Positions 26,533 to 35,559 of a DNA stretch of 64,000 nt are shown here, one piece after another. Each line of letters begins with the position of its first letter. Position 1 is the first letter of the stretch. The stretch is from assembly GCA_963740675.1 (NCBI GenBank), contig CAVUFS010000007.1, positions 434,001 through 498,000 on the forward strand, written 5' to 3'. The translations under genes were made by a program, and so were the position numbers. The DNA comes from CAIKMD01 sp963740675. GTDB taxonomy: Bacteria > Pseudomonadota > Alphaproteobacteria > ATCC43930 > CGMCC-115725. Under the pieces are notes generated by a model. It was not told the origin of the DNA. It searched no databases and saw only the letters and a list, made by a program, of their open reading frames with translations.

Positions 26533-26958
26533 CTAAGCGCGTTGATATCGCAAATACCCGACGATCTCATTGCCCGGCTTAGCCGTGCTGTCGCTCGGGT
26601 GGTTCACGCCATCGACAACTGCCACCTCGGCGAAGTCGAACGGGCTAACGCCCTTAAGGCAGGCCGCGTTGATCCCGAATTGATTTGGGTTCGAGCGCCG
26701 GCGGTGATGCGTGTAGATGCCGCATTTCGAGCAAAAATAATGCTCGGCGCTGCGCGTGTTGAATTGATAGAGCGTTAACGCGTCTTCGCCGGCGAGGAAA
26801 GTGATATCGCCATAAGCGGCTGACACGGCGACGGCACCGCGCATACGGCAGAAGGAGCAGTTGCAGCGCCGCGCCGTCTTGAGCCCGTCCGTCAGCGTCA
26901 CACGGAAGCGCACCGTGCCGCAATGGCAGGCGCCTTCCATCGTGACAGGCTCCGCCAT
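26533..26958 (-). CDS. GFA (CENP-V/glutathione-dependent formaldehyde-activating) family protein
   Basis: 141-aa zinc-binding protein of the Mss4-like GFA family. Zinc cysteines are visible in GACHCGTVRF, NCSFCRM and FCSKCGIYTHH. Named members bind the glutathione-formaldehyde adduct, but most family members are uncharacterised, so a formaldehyde role is tentative. It starts 7 nt after the HMG-CoA lyase-like gene on the same strand, and a VanA-type demethylase, which would release formaldehyde, is divergent next door. Confidence 0.88.
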   Translation of the reverse strand: MAEPVTMEGACHCGTVRFRVTLTDGLKTARRCNCSFCRMRGAVAVSAAYGDITFLAGEDALTLYQFNTRSAEHYFCSKCGIYTHHRRRSNPNQFGINAACLKGVSPFDFAEVAVVDGVNHPSDSTAKPGNEIVGYLRYQRA

Positions 26959-26965
26959 GATCGCC

Positions 26966-27937
26966 TTAAGCGCTCGCCGCTTGTTTCGCCGCGGTGCGCA
27001 GCTTGGCGAGACTGCCGCCTTTCATCACCGAGCCGGGCAGCGGATGGCCGACGACGTCTTCGGCGAGGTTGGCGCACTCGATCAGCTTGTCGAGATCGAG
27101 GCCCGTCTCGATGCCCATCTCCTGGCACATGAACACGAGATCTTCGGTGCAGACATTGCCCGCCGCGCCCTTGTGGCCGGCGAAGGGGCAACCACCGAGA
27201 CCGGCGACCGCGGCGTCATACTTGGTCACCCCCATCTCCAGCCCCGCATAGGCATTGGCAATGCCCATGCCGCGCGTATCGTGAAGATGCAGCACGATAT
27301 CGAGATCGGGGAATTTTTCGCGCACCGCGGCGACAACGCGCTTGATCGACGCAGGCGTCGCCCATCCCATCGTGTCGGCAAGGGTCAGTTGCTTGATCGT
27401 CACGCCGTTCTCTTTGCCGATCCGGATGAGGTCGCCGGCGATCTCGACCACACGCTCGACCGGCACCTCGCCTTGATAGTTGCAGCCGAAGGCCGCGCTG
27501 ATCAGCGCCTTACCCATCTCGACATTGTATTCTTTGTATTTGGCGATGGTGGTCGGCATGGTGGCCATCAGCTCGGCAATCGTCTTGTTCTGATTACGCT
27601 TCAGAAACGCATCCGAGGCCGAGAGGCTGATACCGCCTTCGATGGTCAGTTTCTTGGTGGCCACCGCGCGTTCGAAGCCCTTATCGTTAAGCCACAACCC
27701 AGTGAACTTCACCCCCGGCACCATTTTGATGCCTTCCACCACCTGCTCGGCATCGGCCGAGTTCGGCACGCGGCGCGGATCGACGAACGAGACGGTCTGA
27801 ATGTGGTGGAGACCGGTGGTCGCCAGCGCGTTGATAAATTCGACCTTACGGTCGGTCGGGATGAATTCCTTTTCGATCTGGAAACCTTCGCGCGGGCCTT
27901 CCTCGCGAATGTCGACCGTTTTCGGCATATCCGCCAT
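26966..27937 (-). CDS. Hydroxymethylglutaryl-CoA lyase-like protein (DRE-TIM family)
   Basis: 323-aa TIM-barrel C-C lyase of the HMGL-like family. AGGAGG lies upstream of ATG 27937. The N-terminal catalytic loop reads IREEGPREGFQIE (usual RDGLQ is changed to REGFQ), metal histidines are in LHLHDTRGMG, and the catalytic Cys is in GLGGCPFAGHKGAAGN. It cleaves a 3-hydroxy-3-methyl acyl-CoA or a related aldol acid; the altered RDG motif makes HMG-CoA itself uncertain. Divergent from the Rieske oxygenase with 75 nt between starts. Confidence 0.88.
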   Translation of the reverse strand: MADMPKTVDIREEGPREGFQIEKEFIPTDRKVEFINALATTGLHHIQTVSFVDPRRVPNSADAEQVVEGIKMVPGVKFTGLWLNDKGFERAVATKKLTIEGGISLSASDAFLKRNQNKTIAELMATMPTTIAKYKEYNVEMGKALISAAFGCNYQGEVPVERVVEIAGDLIRIGKENGVTIKQLTLADTMGWATPASIKRVVAAVREKFPDLDIVLHLHDTRGMGIANAYAGLEMGVTKYDAAVAGLGGCPFAGHKGAAGNVCTEDLVFMCQEMGIETGLDLDKLIECANLAEDVVGHPLPGSVMKGGSLAKLRTAAKQAASA

Positions 27938-28012
27938 GAGAGTTCCTCCTTGGGTTTGCGCCCATCCTAGCGCGGCGTGGCGCTCTGCCAAGCGCGTCGC
28001 TACGATGGAAAA

Positions 28013-29035
28013 ATGCCGTTCTTGCGCAACGCATGGTATGTCGCTGCCTGGCCAGAAGAACTCGGCCGCACGCTCCTGGCGCGCCGCATTGCCGGCGAGC
28101 ATCTCGTTTTCTTTCGCCAGGAAGACGGCACGCCGGTTTGCCTGCAGGATCGCTGCCCGCACCGCTTCGCGCCGCTCAGCATGGGGACGCTGATCGGCGA
28201 TCGCATCGAGTGCAAATATCACGGGCTACAATATGACGAGAGCGGGCGCTGCGTCCTGAACCCGCATGCGCCCGGCACCGTGCCGCCGAAAATGGCGGCG
28301 CCGGCCTATCCGCTGGTTGAGCGGCACGGTCTGGTCTGGATCTGGATGGGCGATCCGACGCGCGCCAAGCCCGCGACAATTCCCGATCTTGCCTATCTGT
28401 GCGACGAGGCGACGTTCCGCACCGTGCGCAATTATTTCAACCTGCCCTATGGGACGGCGTTGATGTTCGACAATCTGATGGATTTGTCGCATGCGGATTT
28501 CCTGCACAAAGGGCTGATCTCGGAAGGCATGGGCGAGAAGACGCGTGCCACCATGACCACCACGGATGAAGGCGATTGCGTGCGCGTGCGCTGGATACTC
28601 CGCGATGCCCTGCCGTCACCGACCTTTGCCAAGGTGTGGAAATTCGGCCCGCTGACCGATCACTACCGCGAGACTCATTTCACGCCGCCTGGCATTCTGC
28701 GCGTCGACCTGTCCGCGGTCGATGCGGGGCGGCTGCAGAATGAAGGCGTGCGCCTTATCGTCACGCATTGCGTGACGCCCGAGACCGAGACATCGCTGCA
28801 CGAATTCACTCTGCGCAGCCGAAATTTCGCGCTCACCGATCCGACAGTCGATGCGCATTTCATCGAGCAGCAGCGCAAGGTCATCCTCGATGAGGATGGC
28901 TGGATGCTGAGCGCGATCCAGCAACGCATGAACGAGCCGGGCTTTGCCGACGATCCGGTGCTGTTCAATGTCGACATCGGCGCCGTCAAAGTGCGGCGCG
29001 TGATGGAGCGGCTGATCGCCGCCGAGGTGCGTTAG
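28013..29035 (+). CDS. Rieske aromatic oxygenase (vanillate O-demethylase VanA-like)
   Basis: 340-aa oxygenase component. The Rieske 2Fe-2S ligands are C48-x-H50 and C67-x-x-H70 (RCPHRFAP and CKYHGL). The mononuclear iron site lies in NLMDLSHADFLH. N-terminus MPFLRNAWYVAAWPEELG is typical of VanA/dicamba demethylase-type enzymes, which remove O-methyl groups as formaldehyde. No reductase (vanB) lies beside it, so electrons must come from elsewhere. Its stop overlaps the stop of the convergent CMD gene by 4 nt. Confidence 0.9.
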   Translation: MPFLRNAWYVAAWPEELGRTLLARRIAGEHLVFFRQEDGTPVCLQDRCPHRFAPLSMGTLIGDRIECKYHGLQYDESGRCVLNPHAPGTVPPKMAAPAYPLVERHGLVWIWMGDPTRAKPATIPDLAYLCDEATFRTVRNYFNLPYGTALMFDNLMDLSHADFLHKGLISEGMGEKTRATMTTTDEGDCVRVRWILRDALPSPTFAKVWKFGPLTDHYRETHFTPPGILRVDLSAVDAGRLQNEGVRLIVTHCVTPETETSLHEFTLRSRNFALTDPTVDAHFIEQQRKVILDEDGWMLSAIQQRMNEPGFADDPVLFNVDIGAVKVRRVMERLIAAEVR

Positions 29036-29610
29036 GGCATCGGCAGCAGCGGCTTCTGTCCGGGCGGAAGTTGCATGTCGAAGACCATGAGCAGCGCGGC
29101 GGTGGCGGAATAATTCCCCATCAGCGAGACGAGGTTGATCAAGTGCTCCGGCCCGAATTGCTTGACCGCGCGGGCATAGGTCGCGGCGCTGACTTTCTTG
29201 TTGCGATAAATCTCGCGGCCGAGTTGGATGATAACCGCGTCGGCCTCTGGCACGCCTTTGAGGCCCTTGCGATGTTTCACGACATCGACCGTCGCCGGCG
29301 GAACACCTTCCTTCAGCGCGACGCTTTCATGTGCCGCCCATTCGAACTGGCTGTTGAATTCGCGCGCCGTGACGAGGATCGCCAGCTCGCGCACATGGCC
29401 GTCAAAACCGGTCTCGGGGCTGCGCAGATAGCGATTGAGCGCACTGTTGAGCTCGGAGACTTTCGGGGCGTAGAGCATGATACCGCCGGGCCCGCGCAGA
29501 CCGGCGAGCGAGCCGCCCGAGGGCGAAGCGAGCTGGTCGTAGGTTTTCTGCCCGGTGGGATCGAGGCTGTCGCGCTTAACCAGCGGCAGGCGGTTGCCCG
29601 AAATCGGCAT
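29032..29610 (-). CDS. Carboxymuconolactone decarboxylase family protein
   Basis: 192-aa in-frame AhpD/CMD-fold protein (LNRYLRSPETGFDGHVRELA, then FEWAAHESVALKEGV). Members are decarboxylases or peroxidase-like enzymes; the Cys pair of AhpD is absent. The annotated ATG at 29610 has no good ribosome site. A signal peptide with a good one lies directly upstream in the next frame (see 29604-29713), so the real product is probably a 226-aa exported protein broken by one extra base at 29601-29603. Confidence 0.85.
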   Translation of the reverse strand: MPISGNRLPLVKRDSLDPTGQKTYDQLASPSGGSLAGLRGPGGIMLYAPKVSELNSALNRYLRSPETGFDGHVRELAILVTAREFNSQFEWAAHESVALKEGVPPATVDVVKHRKGLKGVPEADAVIIQLGREIYRNKKVSAATYARAVKQFGPEHLINLVSLMGNYSATAALLMVFDMQLPPGQKPLLPMP

Positions 29611-29713
29611 GAATGTCAGGCGGATAGGCCGTGTTTTGCGCTATCGCCGCGCCCGGCGCCGCCAGTGTTATGGCCAAGCCGATCGCCAAAACCGCGCTTT
29701 TCCCGAACGACAT
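29604..29713 (-). other. Out-of-frame signal peptide for the CMD-family gene
   Basis: From ATG 29713, preceded by AAAAGGGGG at 6 nt, the frame encodes MSFGKSAVLAIGLAITLAA, then a cleavage region AIAQNTAYPPD. Removing one A of AAA at 29601-29603 fuses it as DIHADSGNRLPLVKRD to the downstream gene. Exported CMD proteins commonly begin like this. Confidence 0.7.
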
Positions 29714-29869
29714 GATCATCCCCCTTTTCGCCGTTTATCCCTGGTCGATAGCGGATCGAGCATGGGATGCCGTCGCGCGGCCGTCCAGCCAGGACCGGCT
29801 TTACGTTTTGTTGAGGATAACAAATTACGGTTTCCGTATTCGGGGAATGGCCGCCCACATACGCAATTC

Positions 29870-31108
29870 ATGACATCGTCACCCACCGTTTTGCGCGCAG
29901 AACCGACCACGAGCGACCTCGCTTATGCCGCGTTGGTCGCCGAATTGCGCGAGCCGTTCGTGATCTTCAATCGCAACGAGCGGCTCCTCATGTGGAACCG
30001 CGCCTATGCCGAGCTGCATCGCGACCAAAGCGGCAACTGCATTCTTCGCGAGGGCCTGTCGGTCGACGAGCTGTCGGCTTGGCGCCTCTCCAGTGGCTTC
30101 TTCCATGTCTCCGACGAACACGACATCACCACGGAGCCCAGCGCTTCCAGTCCCGGCCGCGGCAAGGGCTCGAGCACCTATCGCCTTCGCGACGGCCGCT
30201 GGATGCTGGTCGAGCGTTACCCGCTATCGGATGGGCATAATGTCGGCCTCTGGATCGATATCACGGCGCTGAAACTGGCCGAGAATATGTTGCGCCAGAC
30301 CGCCGAGCGGCTCTCGCATCGCGAGGCCGAGCTGTCGCAGGCGCAGATCGATCTCGAAGAAATCAATGCCAACCTCGAAGAGCGGGTTCGCAGCCGCACG
30401 GACGAGCTGCTCGCGGCGCAAGGCGAGCTGGTGAAAAACGAGCGCATGGCCGCGATCGGGCAATTGACCGCAACCGTCGCGCATGAGTTGCGCAATCCGA
30501 TGAGCGCAATCCGCAACACCGTTTATATGATGAAAGAGCAGCAGAGAAGCGGTCAGCCGGTTGCGCTCGACCGGCCGCTCGAGCGCATCGGCCGCAGCAT
30601 CGATCGCTGCGAGAAGATCATTCAGGAACTGCTCGACTTCTCGCGCTCGCGGACGCTGCAAAGCGAGGCAATGGTTTTCGATACTTGGCTACGCGGCGTG
30701 ATGGCCGAATTCGCGGCGCCGCCCAGCGTAACCATCACCATCGAGACAGGTACCAGCGAAACCAAAGTCGCGCTCGATGGCGACCGGCTGCAACGCGTCA
30801 TCATCAATCTCGTCGAGAACGCGGTGCAGGCCCTGGCGGAGCATCGCACGGAAAACGAACGGCGCATCGTTCTGCGGACCCAGACGCTCAGCGATGCGCT
30901 GGAGTTGCAGATCGACGATAATGGTCCCGGCATACCGGCCGAGAATTTGACGAAAGTGTTCGAACCGCTCTTCACCACCAAGCGCATGGGCACCGGGCTT
31001 GGTCTGCCGACGGTGAAGCAGATCGTCGAGCAACATGGCGGCACGATCGTGCTGGAAAGCACTGTCGGCGAATTCACCCGCGCCGTGATTCGCCTGCCGC
31101 TGGCCTAA
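29870..31108 (+). CDS. PAS domain sensor histidine kinase
   Basis: About 412 aa if started at ATG 29870; no ribosome site is clear, so the start is uncertain. Order: a PAS-like sensor domain (FVIFNRNERLLMWNRAYAEL, to WIDITALKLAEN), a coiled coil (about residues 135-185), HisKA with the H-box VAHELRNPMSAIRNT, then HATPase with N-box IINLVENAVQAL, DNGPGIP, FEPLFTTK and GTGLGLPTV. No membrane segment, so it is a cytoplasmic sensor. No response regulator gene is adjacent, making it an orphan kinase. Confidence 0.87.
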   Translation: MTSSPTVLRAEPTTSDLAYAALVAELREPFVIFNRNERLLMWNRAYAELHRDQSGNCILREGLSVDELSAWRLSSGFFHVSDEHDITTEPSASSPGRGKGSSTYRLRDGRWMLVERYPLSDGHNVGLWIDITALKLAENMLRQTAERLSHREAELSQAQIDLEEINANLEERVRSRTDELLAAQGELVKNERMAAIGQLTATVAHELRNPMSAIRNTVYMMKEQQRSGQPVALDRPLERIGRSIDRCEKIIQELLDFSRSRTLQSEAMVFDTWLRGVMAEFAAPPSVTITIETGTSETKVALDGDRLQRVIINLVENAVQALAEHRTENERRIVLRTQTLSDALELQIDDNGPGIPAENLTKVFEPLFTTKRMGTGLGLPTVKQIVEQHGGTIVLESTVGEFTRAVIRLPLA

Positions 31109-31122
31109 GGCAGCCGCATCCT

Positions 31123-31697
31123 CTAACGGATGTAGAAACTCCGTTCCGTCGCGATCGCATTCATCGGAATGTCGTGCGGCAGCGGATGGATCGTCGGCAG
31201 ATGGCCGAGCTCGAAACCGACACCGAGACAAAACGGCCGCTTGTCCATCGCTTCGAGCGTGCGATCGTAAAACCCGCCGCCATAACCGAGCCGATAGCCG
31301 TCATCGTCGAAGCCGACCAGCGGCACGATCAGCATCTTCGGCTGCACGGCCTCGCCTTCCGCCGGATAGGGAATATCGTAGACCCCGGAAGCGAGCTTGG
31401 TCTCCCGAATTCCAATTGCGGAATTCGAGCGGCCGGCCTTTGCCCAGCACCACCGGTAGCGCAATGGTGAAGCCTTGCACGATCAGCCGATCGAGCGCCG
31501 GCAGCACGTTGAATTCGCGGCGGAAGGGCCAGTAGGCGCCGACGAGGCACGGCTCGACATCCTCGAAACAGGTATCGAGCCGACGCGCGATCGCAGCATC
31601 CGCATCGGCATGACCCGCTTGTGGCGCGCGCCATACGGGCTGCGATCAGCTCATCGCGCTTTTGTTTGCGCCAAGCCAGGATGTCAGCACGTTCCAT
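31123..31697 (-). pseudogene. 5-formyltetrahydrofolate cyclo-ligase, two +1 frameshifts
   Basis: ATP-dependent enzyme that recycles 5-formyl-THF to methenyl-THF. Three frames are needed: MERADILAWRKQKRDEL up to MARATS; then GHADADAAIARRLDTC to PLEFRNWNSGD; then KLASGVYDIPYP through GFDDDGYRLGYGGGFYDR to the stop. Dropping one base of GGG at 31614-31616 and one of GG at 31399-31400 restores 190 aa, the normal family length. The conserved LGYGGGFYDR motif is intact. It lies next to fhs in a one-carbon setting. Two lesions make true inactivation more likely here, but sequence error is not excluded. Confidence 0.85.
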
Positions 31698-31712
31698 GTT
31701 CCGACCCCTTCG

Positions 31713-31776
31713 CGTCACCCCCACGAAAGCGGGGGTCCATAGAAACCACTGGATTCCCGCTTTCGCGGGAATGACG
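31713..31776. repeat. REP-like inverted repeat pair
   Basis: GTCACCCCCACGAAAGCGGGGGTCCA followed by TGGATTCCCGCTTTCGCGGGAATGAC, the same class as 13812-13892 (CCCGC-GAAA-GCGGG core) in inverted orientation. Between fhs and the 5-FCL gene. Confidence 0.8.
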
Positions 31777-31810
31777 AATTAAAAGCGGTCCAAACACCAA
31801 TCCGCCGACC

Positions 31811-33508
31811 CTACGACAGGCCGATGATCTGACCGGCCTCGTTGACGAACATCTGCTCGGCCGAGGGCACGCGCGGCAGGCCGGGCATGGTCATGATGTC
31901 GCCGCAGATCGCGACCACGAATTCAGCACCGGCCGACAGACGCACTTCACGGACCGGCAATTCGAAGCCCGACGGCGCGCCATAAAGATCGCCGTTCGAC
32001 GAGAAGCTGTACTGCGTCTTCGCCATGCAGATCGGCAGATTGCCGAAACCCTGCTTCTCGAATTCGGCGAGGCGATCGGTGATCGCTTTCGGCGCAGACA
32101 CGTCGCCGGCGCGATAAATCTCTTTTGCGATTGTCTTGATCTTGTCGAGCAGCTTCATGTCGTCAGGATAAAGCGGCTTATAGGAAGCCGTGCCGCCGTC
32201 GACGACCTCGGCGACGGCCTTCGCCAGCGCCTCAGCACCCTTGCTGCCATCGGCGAAATGCGTGCAGACCAGCGCCGTCACACCCTCGGCCTTGCAGCCA
32301 TCGACGATCGCTTGCAGCTCGGCATCGGTATCGGTGGGGAAACGATTGACGCAGACCACGGCCGGCACGCCGAATTTCTTGATGTTCTCGAGATGGCGCT
32401 TGAGGTTGACCAGGCCCTTGGTCACCGCCTCGACATTCTCCGCGCCGAGATTGGGGCGCGCGATGCCGCCGTGGAATTTCAGCGCGCGCGCCGTCGCGAC
32501 CACGACTGCAGCGCTCGGCTTCAACCCGGCCTTGCGGCATTTGATGTCGAAGAATTTCTCCGCGCCGAGATCGGCGCCGAAGCCGGCCTCGGTCACAACG
32601 TAGTCGACCAGCTTCAGCGCGAGCTTCGTCGCCGTCACCGAGTTGCAGCCATGCGCGATATTCGCGAACGGCCCGCCATGGATGAACGCCGGATTGTTCT
32701 CGAGCGTCTGCACCAAATTCGGCTTGATCGCGTCTTTCAGCACCGCGGTCATCGCACCGTCGGCCTTGAGCTGGCTGGCGCGCACCGGCTGCCGGTCGCG
32801 GGTTTGCGCCACGATGATATTGGCGATGCGGCGGCGCAGATCCTCGATCGAGGTCGAAAGGCAGAGGATCGCCATGATCTCCGACGCGACGGTGATGTCG
32901 AACCCGTCTTCGCGCGGGAAACCGTTAGCGACACCGCCCAGCGAATCGACGATCGAGCGCAGCGCGCGATCGTTCATATCCATGCAGCGCCGCCAGGTGA
33001 TGCGGCGCGGATCGATGCCGAGCTCGTTGCCCCAATAAACGTGATTGTCGATCATCGCCGCGAGCAGATTGTTCGCGATGCCGATGGCGTGGAAGTCGCC
33101 GGTGAAATGGAGGTTGATGTCGTCCATCGGCACGACCTGGCTATAGCCACCGCCGGCCGCGCCGCCTTTGACGCCGAAGCACGGCCCGAGGCTCGGCTCG
33201 CGCAGGCAGATCATCGCCTTCTTGCCGATACGGTTGAGTGCATCGCCGAGGCCGACCGTGGTCGTGGTCTTGCCCTCGCCCGCCGGGGTCGGGTTGATCG
33301 CGGTGACGAGGATCAGCTTGCCGTCGGGCCTGTTGGCGAGCGCGTCTTTGACGAAATCCATTCCGACCTTGGCCTTGTAATGGCCGTACGGCTCGAGCTG
33401 CTCGGCCGGGATGCCGAGGCGCTCGCGCGCGATGTCGAGGATCGGCCGCATCTTGGCGGCTTGAGCGATTTCCCAATCGGTTTTCGGCTTTGCTGAGCTA
33501 TCGGCCAT
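31811..33508 (-). CDS. fhs: Formate-tetrahydrofolate ligase
   Basis: 565-aa cytosolic enzyme that makes 10-formyl-THF from formate, THF and ATP, length as expected. The P-loop is PTPAGEGKTTTTVGLGDA near residue 72, followed by REPSLGPCFGVKGGAAGGG and the conserved LHFTGDFHAIGIANNLLAA. It is upstream of the broken 5-FCL gene, with a REP pair between. In this window it belongs functionally with gcvTHP and tdh/kbl as part of one-carbon metabolism. Confidence 0.95.
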   Translation of the reverse strand: MADSSAKPKTDWEIAQAAKMRPILDIARERLGIPAEQLEPYGHYKAKVGMDFVKDALANRPDGKLILVTAINPTPAGEGKTTTTVGLGDALNRIGKKAMICLREPSLGPCFGVKGGAAGGGYSQVVPMDDINLHFTGDFHAIGIANNLLAAMIDNHVYWGNELGIDPRRITWRRCMDMNDRALRSIVDSLGGVANGFPREDGFDITVASEIMAILCLSTSIEDLRRRIANIIVAQTRDRQPVRASQLKADGAMTAVLKDAIKPNLVQTLENNPAFIHGGPFANIAHGCNSVTATKLALKLVDYVVTEAGFGADLGAEKFFDIKCRKAGLKPSAAVVVATARALKFHGGIARPNLGAENVEAVTKGLVNLKRHLENIKKFGVPAVVCVNRFPTDTDAELQAIVDGCKAEGVTALVCTHFADGSKGAEALAKAVAEVVDGGTASYKPLYPDDMKLLDKIKTIAKEIYRAGDVSAPKAITDRLAEFEKQGFGNLPICMAKTQYSFSSNGDLYGAPSGFELPVREVRLSAGAEFVVAICGDIMTMPGLPRVPSAEQMFVNEAGQIIGLS

Positions 33509-33666
33509 GGCTTTTTCACCTGTTTTCTGGCTTGAGGCGCCTCATCCGCATCGAAGAAGGGCGGCGCCCTATCGTCAACCATAAATCTGCCCAAGATAAT
33601 CGTGGGCTGATAAGTGGGCTAATTTGCCGCGTCAATCGGCTCCTTCGCCGCGTTGGCCGGCGCGCA

Positions 33667-33777
33667 TCACATCGATGCGGGCACGACACCGAGGCGAATC
33701 TTCCGCGGATCGGCGCACGCGCTCGCGCCCGCCAGAACCGCGACCGCGCAAGCGAGCAGTCGACCGCCAAGTCTCAT
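33667..33777 (-). pseudogene. Truncated SBP N-terminus (36 codons)
   Basis: Starts at ATG 33777, overlapping the stop of the SsuA-like SBP gene as ATGA. It encodes MRLGGRLLACAVAVLAGASA, a signal peptide, then CADPRKIRLGVVPASM and stop TGA at 33667. The mature start matches the upstream SBP (ADPLKIRMGW). No further SBP homology was seen in any frame to fhs, so this is a deletion remnant of a second SBP gene rather than a frameshift. Confidence 0.75.
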
Positions 33778-34781
33778 TTGTTGACGCGCTTCGCCGCCTC
33801 TTTGATCAGCGCCAACCCGTCATATTGATGCGCATCGAGATCGGCCTTGATGAGGCCGAGCTCGCGCTGGGTGTGGATGTTGCGCGAGACCGCGTCGATA
33901 TCGGTGAGGCCGTTGGGATCGCGATAATTGTCGACCTTGGTGAAGAGCCAATCCTGCATCGTCGCGGCCGGCACTTTCGTGAAGTCGGCGACGAATTTGA
34001 CGGCGGCGTCGTGATTCTTCGGATCGAGATACCAGTGGATCGAGCGCACGTAATCCTCGAGGAAATCCACCATCGCGGCGCGATTCTTGTCGAGGAAGTC
34101 CTTATGCGCGACCCAGAAGGATAGCGCGACGTGGCCCATCGCATCGGAGGTGGTGAAGAGCGTGCGGGTGATCGCGGCCTGAGCGGGATTGCGCGACCAG
34201 GGCAGGGTCGACGGTATGAGATCGGCCTTACGTTCCTCCAGCACCGATTTCATATTGGGGAAGTTGATTTCGATCACGCTGAAATCGCGCTTGTCGATCA
34301 TGCCGTGCTTCAGCATCTCAGCCTTCATGATCATGTCGAGGCCGCCGCCAATGCCGTTCGTGACCAGCACCTTACCCTTCAAATCCTCGACCTTCTTGAT
34401 CGGGCCGTCTTTCAACACCGCAAAATCCGCCGTGCCATAGCCGGCCACGCCCCACTGAATCTCATCCGCGATGATGCGGAGATCGTTCATGCCGGCATTT
34501 TCGACCGCGAGACTGAATGAGGAGAAGCCGAGCGCGGCGATATCGATCTGACCGCTTTGCAGCGCGGTGATCTGCAGCGGCGAGCCTTGGAAATGCGTCG
34601 CCTCGACGGTGTAGGACTTGCCGTTGTGCTTCGCGATATCGTCGGTCGGGAAAAGGATCGGGATCAGCGAGGCCGGTGCCGCGACCCATCCCATGCGGAT
34701 CTTCAACGGATCGGCTTGCGCCGTGGCGGCATGAAGCGCGATTGCCGCAATCGCGGCCGCGATGATTGAATGAGCGCGCAT
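33774..34781 (-). CDS. ABC transporter substrate-binding protein (SsuA-like)
   Basis: 335-aa periplasmic SBP of the nitrate/sulfonate/taurine class. Signal peptide ends TAQA before DPLKIRMGW. It does not carry the GWGPDGI block or the C-terminal YTEKFLP of the tandem-array subfamily, so it is a different branch. Family marks include FQGSPLQITALQSGQIDIAA and VEDLKGKVLVTNGIGGG. No permease or ATPase gene is near; a truncated SBP remnant is coupled to its stop. Divergent from the PadR-type regulator gene. Confidence 0.9.
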   Translation of the reverse strand: MRAHSIIAAAIAAIALHAATAQADPLKIRMGWVAAPASLIPILFPTDDIAKHNGKSYTVEATHFQGSPLQITALQSGQIDIAALGFSSFSLAVENAGMNDLRIIADEIQWGVAGYGTADFAVLKDGPIKKVEDLKGKVLVTNGIGGGLDMIMKAEMLKHGMIDKRDFSVIEINFPNMKSVLEERKADLIPSTLPWSRNPAQAAITRTLFTTSDAMGHVALSFWVAHKDFLDKNRAAMVDFLEDYVRSIHWYLDPKNHDAAVKFVADFTKVPAATMQDWLFTKVDNYRDPNGLTDIDAVSRNIHTQRELGLIKADLDAHQYDGLALIKEAAKRVNK

Positions 34782-34871
34782 TGGTATCTCCTCCCGTCAA
34801 ATGTTCTGTTGCGAAAACCCTAACACAGCGAATTGCCGGAAACTGCACGAAACCGAAACCCAGCAGAGAGC

Positions 34872-34906
34872 TTGACTTTCCTATAGAATGATATATCTTA
34901 CGATAT
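34872..34906 (+). promoter_or_regulatory. Promoter and inverted-repeat operator of the PadR-type gene
   Basis: TTGACT (34872-34877) and TATCTT (34894-34899) lie 16 bases apart as a -35/-10 pair. ATATC and GATAT (34893-34906) form an inverted repeat with a 4-base centre that overlaps the -10. This AT-rich island ends 28 bases before the PadR-type start codon, a good position for autorepression. Inference. Confidence 0.6.
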
Positions 34907-34934
34907 GTTTACAGCTACATCGAGAGAGTAACTA

Positions 34935-35558
34935 ATGCATCATCACTTTGGAAAATCTGGAAAATTCGGTCATCGGCACATGCGTGAGCATCGCCGTGGC
35001 CGGCATGGCTTCGGCCCCTTCGCGGCCGGTTTTGCCGACGGCACGGGCATGGGCGGCGGCGGTTTCCGCACCGGCCGCAAGCTCGGCGCAGCCGATTTGC
35101 AGCTCATCATCCTGGCGCTGCTCAAAGAAAAGGCACGCCACGGCTATGAGATCATCAAGGCGCTGGAAGACCATTCCGGCGGCTTCTACGTGCCGAGCCC
35201 GGGGATGGTCTATCCCGCCCTCACCTTCCTCGAAGAGACCGGATTGGCGGTCGTATTCGAGAGCGAGGGATCGAAGAAGCTTTATCGCATCACGCCCGAG
35301 GGCGAGGCACAGCTGAAGCGCGACCAGACGATCGCCGACGCGATCCTCACCCAACTCGAGCGTATGGGCCGCAAGATGGACCGCGTACGCGAAGTCTTCG
35401 CCGCGGAAGCGGAAGACGAAGATATGGCACAGGATCTGCGCGCGGCACGGCGCGATCTGCGCACGGTGCTGCGCGAGCGGCGCCGTTCATCGCCCGAAGA
35501 GCAGCTACGTATCGCCGCGATCCTGAAGCGCGCCGCGGACGAAATCCGGAGCAAGTAA
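34935..35558 (+). CDS. PadR family regulator with His-rich N-terminus (YqjI-like)
   Basis: 207-aa DNA-binding protein. The first about 45 residues are rich in His, Gly and Arg (MHHHFGKSGKFGHRHMREHR), followed by a winged-helix PadR domain (LQLIILALLKEKARHGYEII, then PSPGMVYPALTFLEE, EGSKKLYRITPEG) and a charged C-terminal helical region. This order matches E. coli YqjI, a nickel-responsive repressor with a metal-binding His-rich leader. Metal sensing is therefore likely but inferred. A SnoaL-like gene starts 1 nt after its stop. Confidence 0.88.
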   Translation: MHHHFGKSGKFGHRHMREHRRGRHGFGPFAAGFADGTGMGGGGFRTGRKLGAADLQLIILALLKEKARHGYEIIKALEDHSGGFYVPSPGMVYPALTFLEETGLAVVFESEGSKKLYRITPEGEAQLKRDQTIADAILTQLERMGRKMDRVREVFAAEAEDEDMAQDLRAARRDLRTVLRERRRSSPEEQLRIAAILKRAADEIRSK

Positions 35559-35559
35559 C

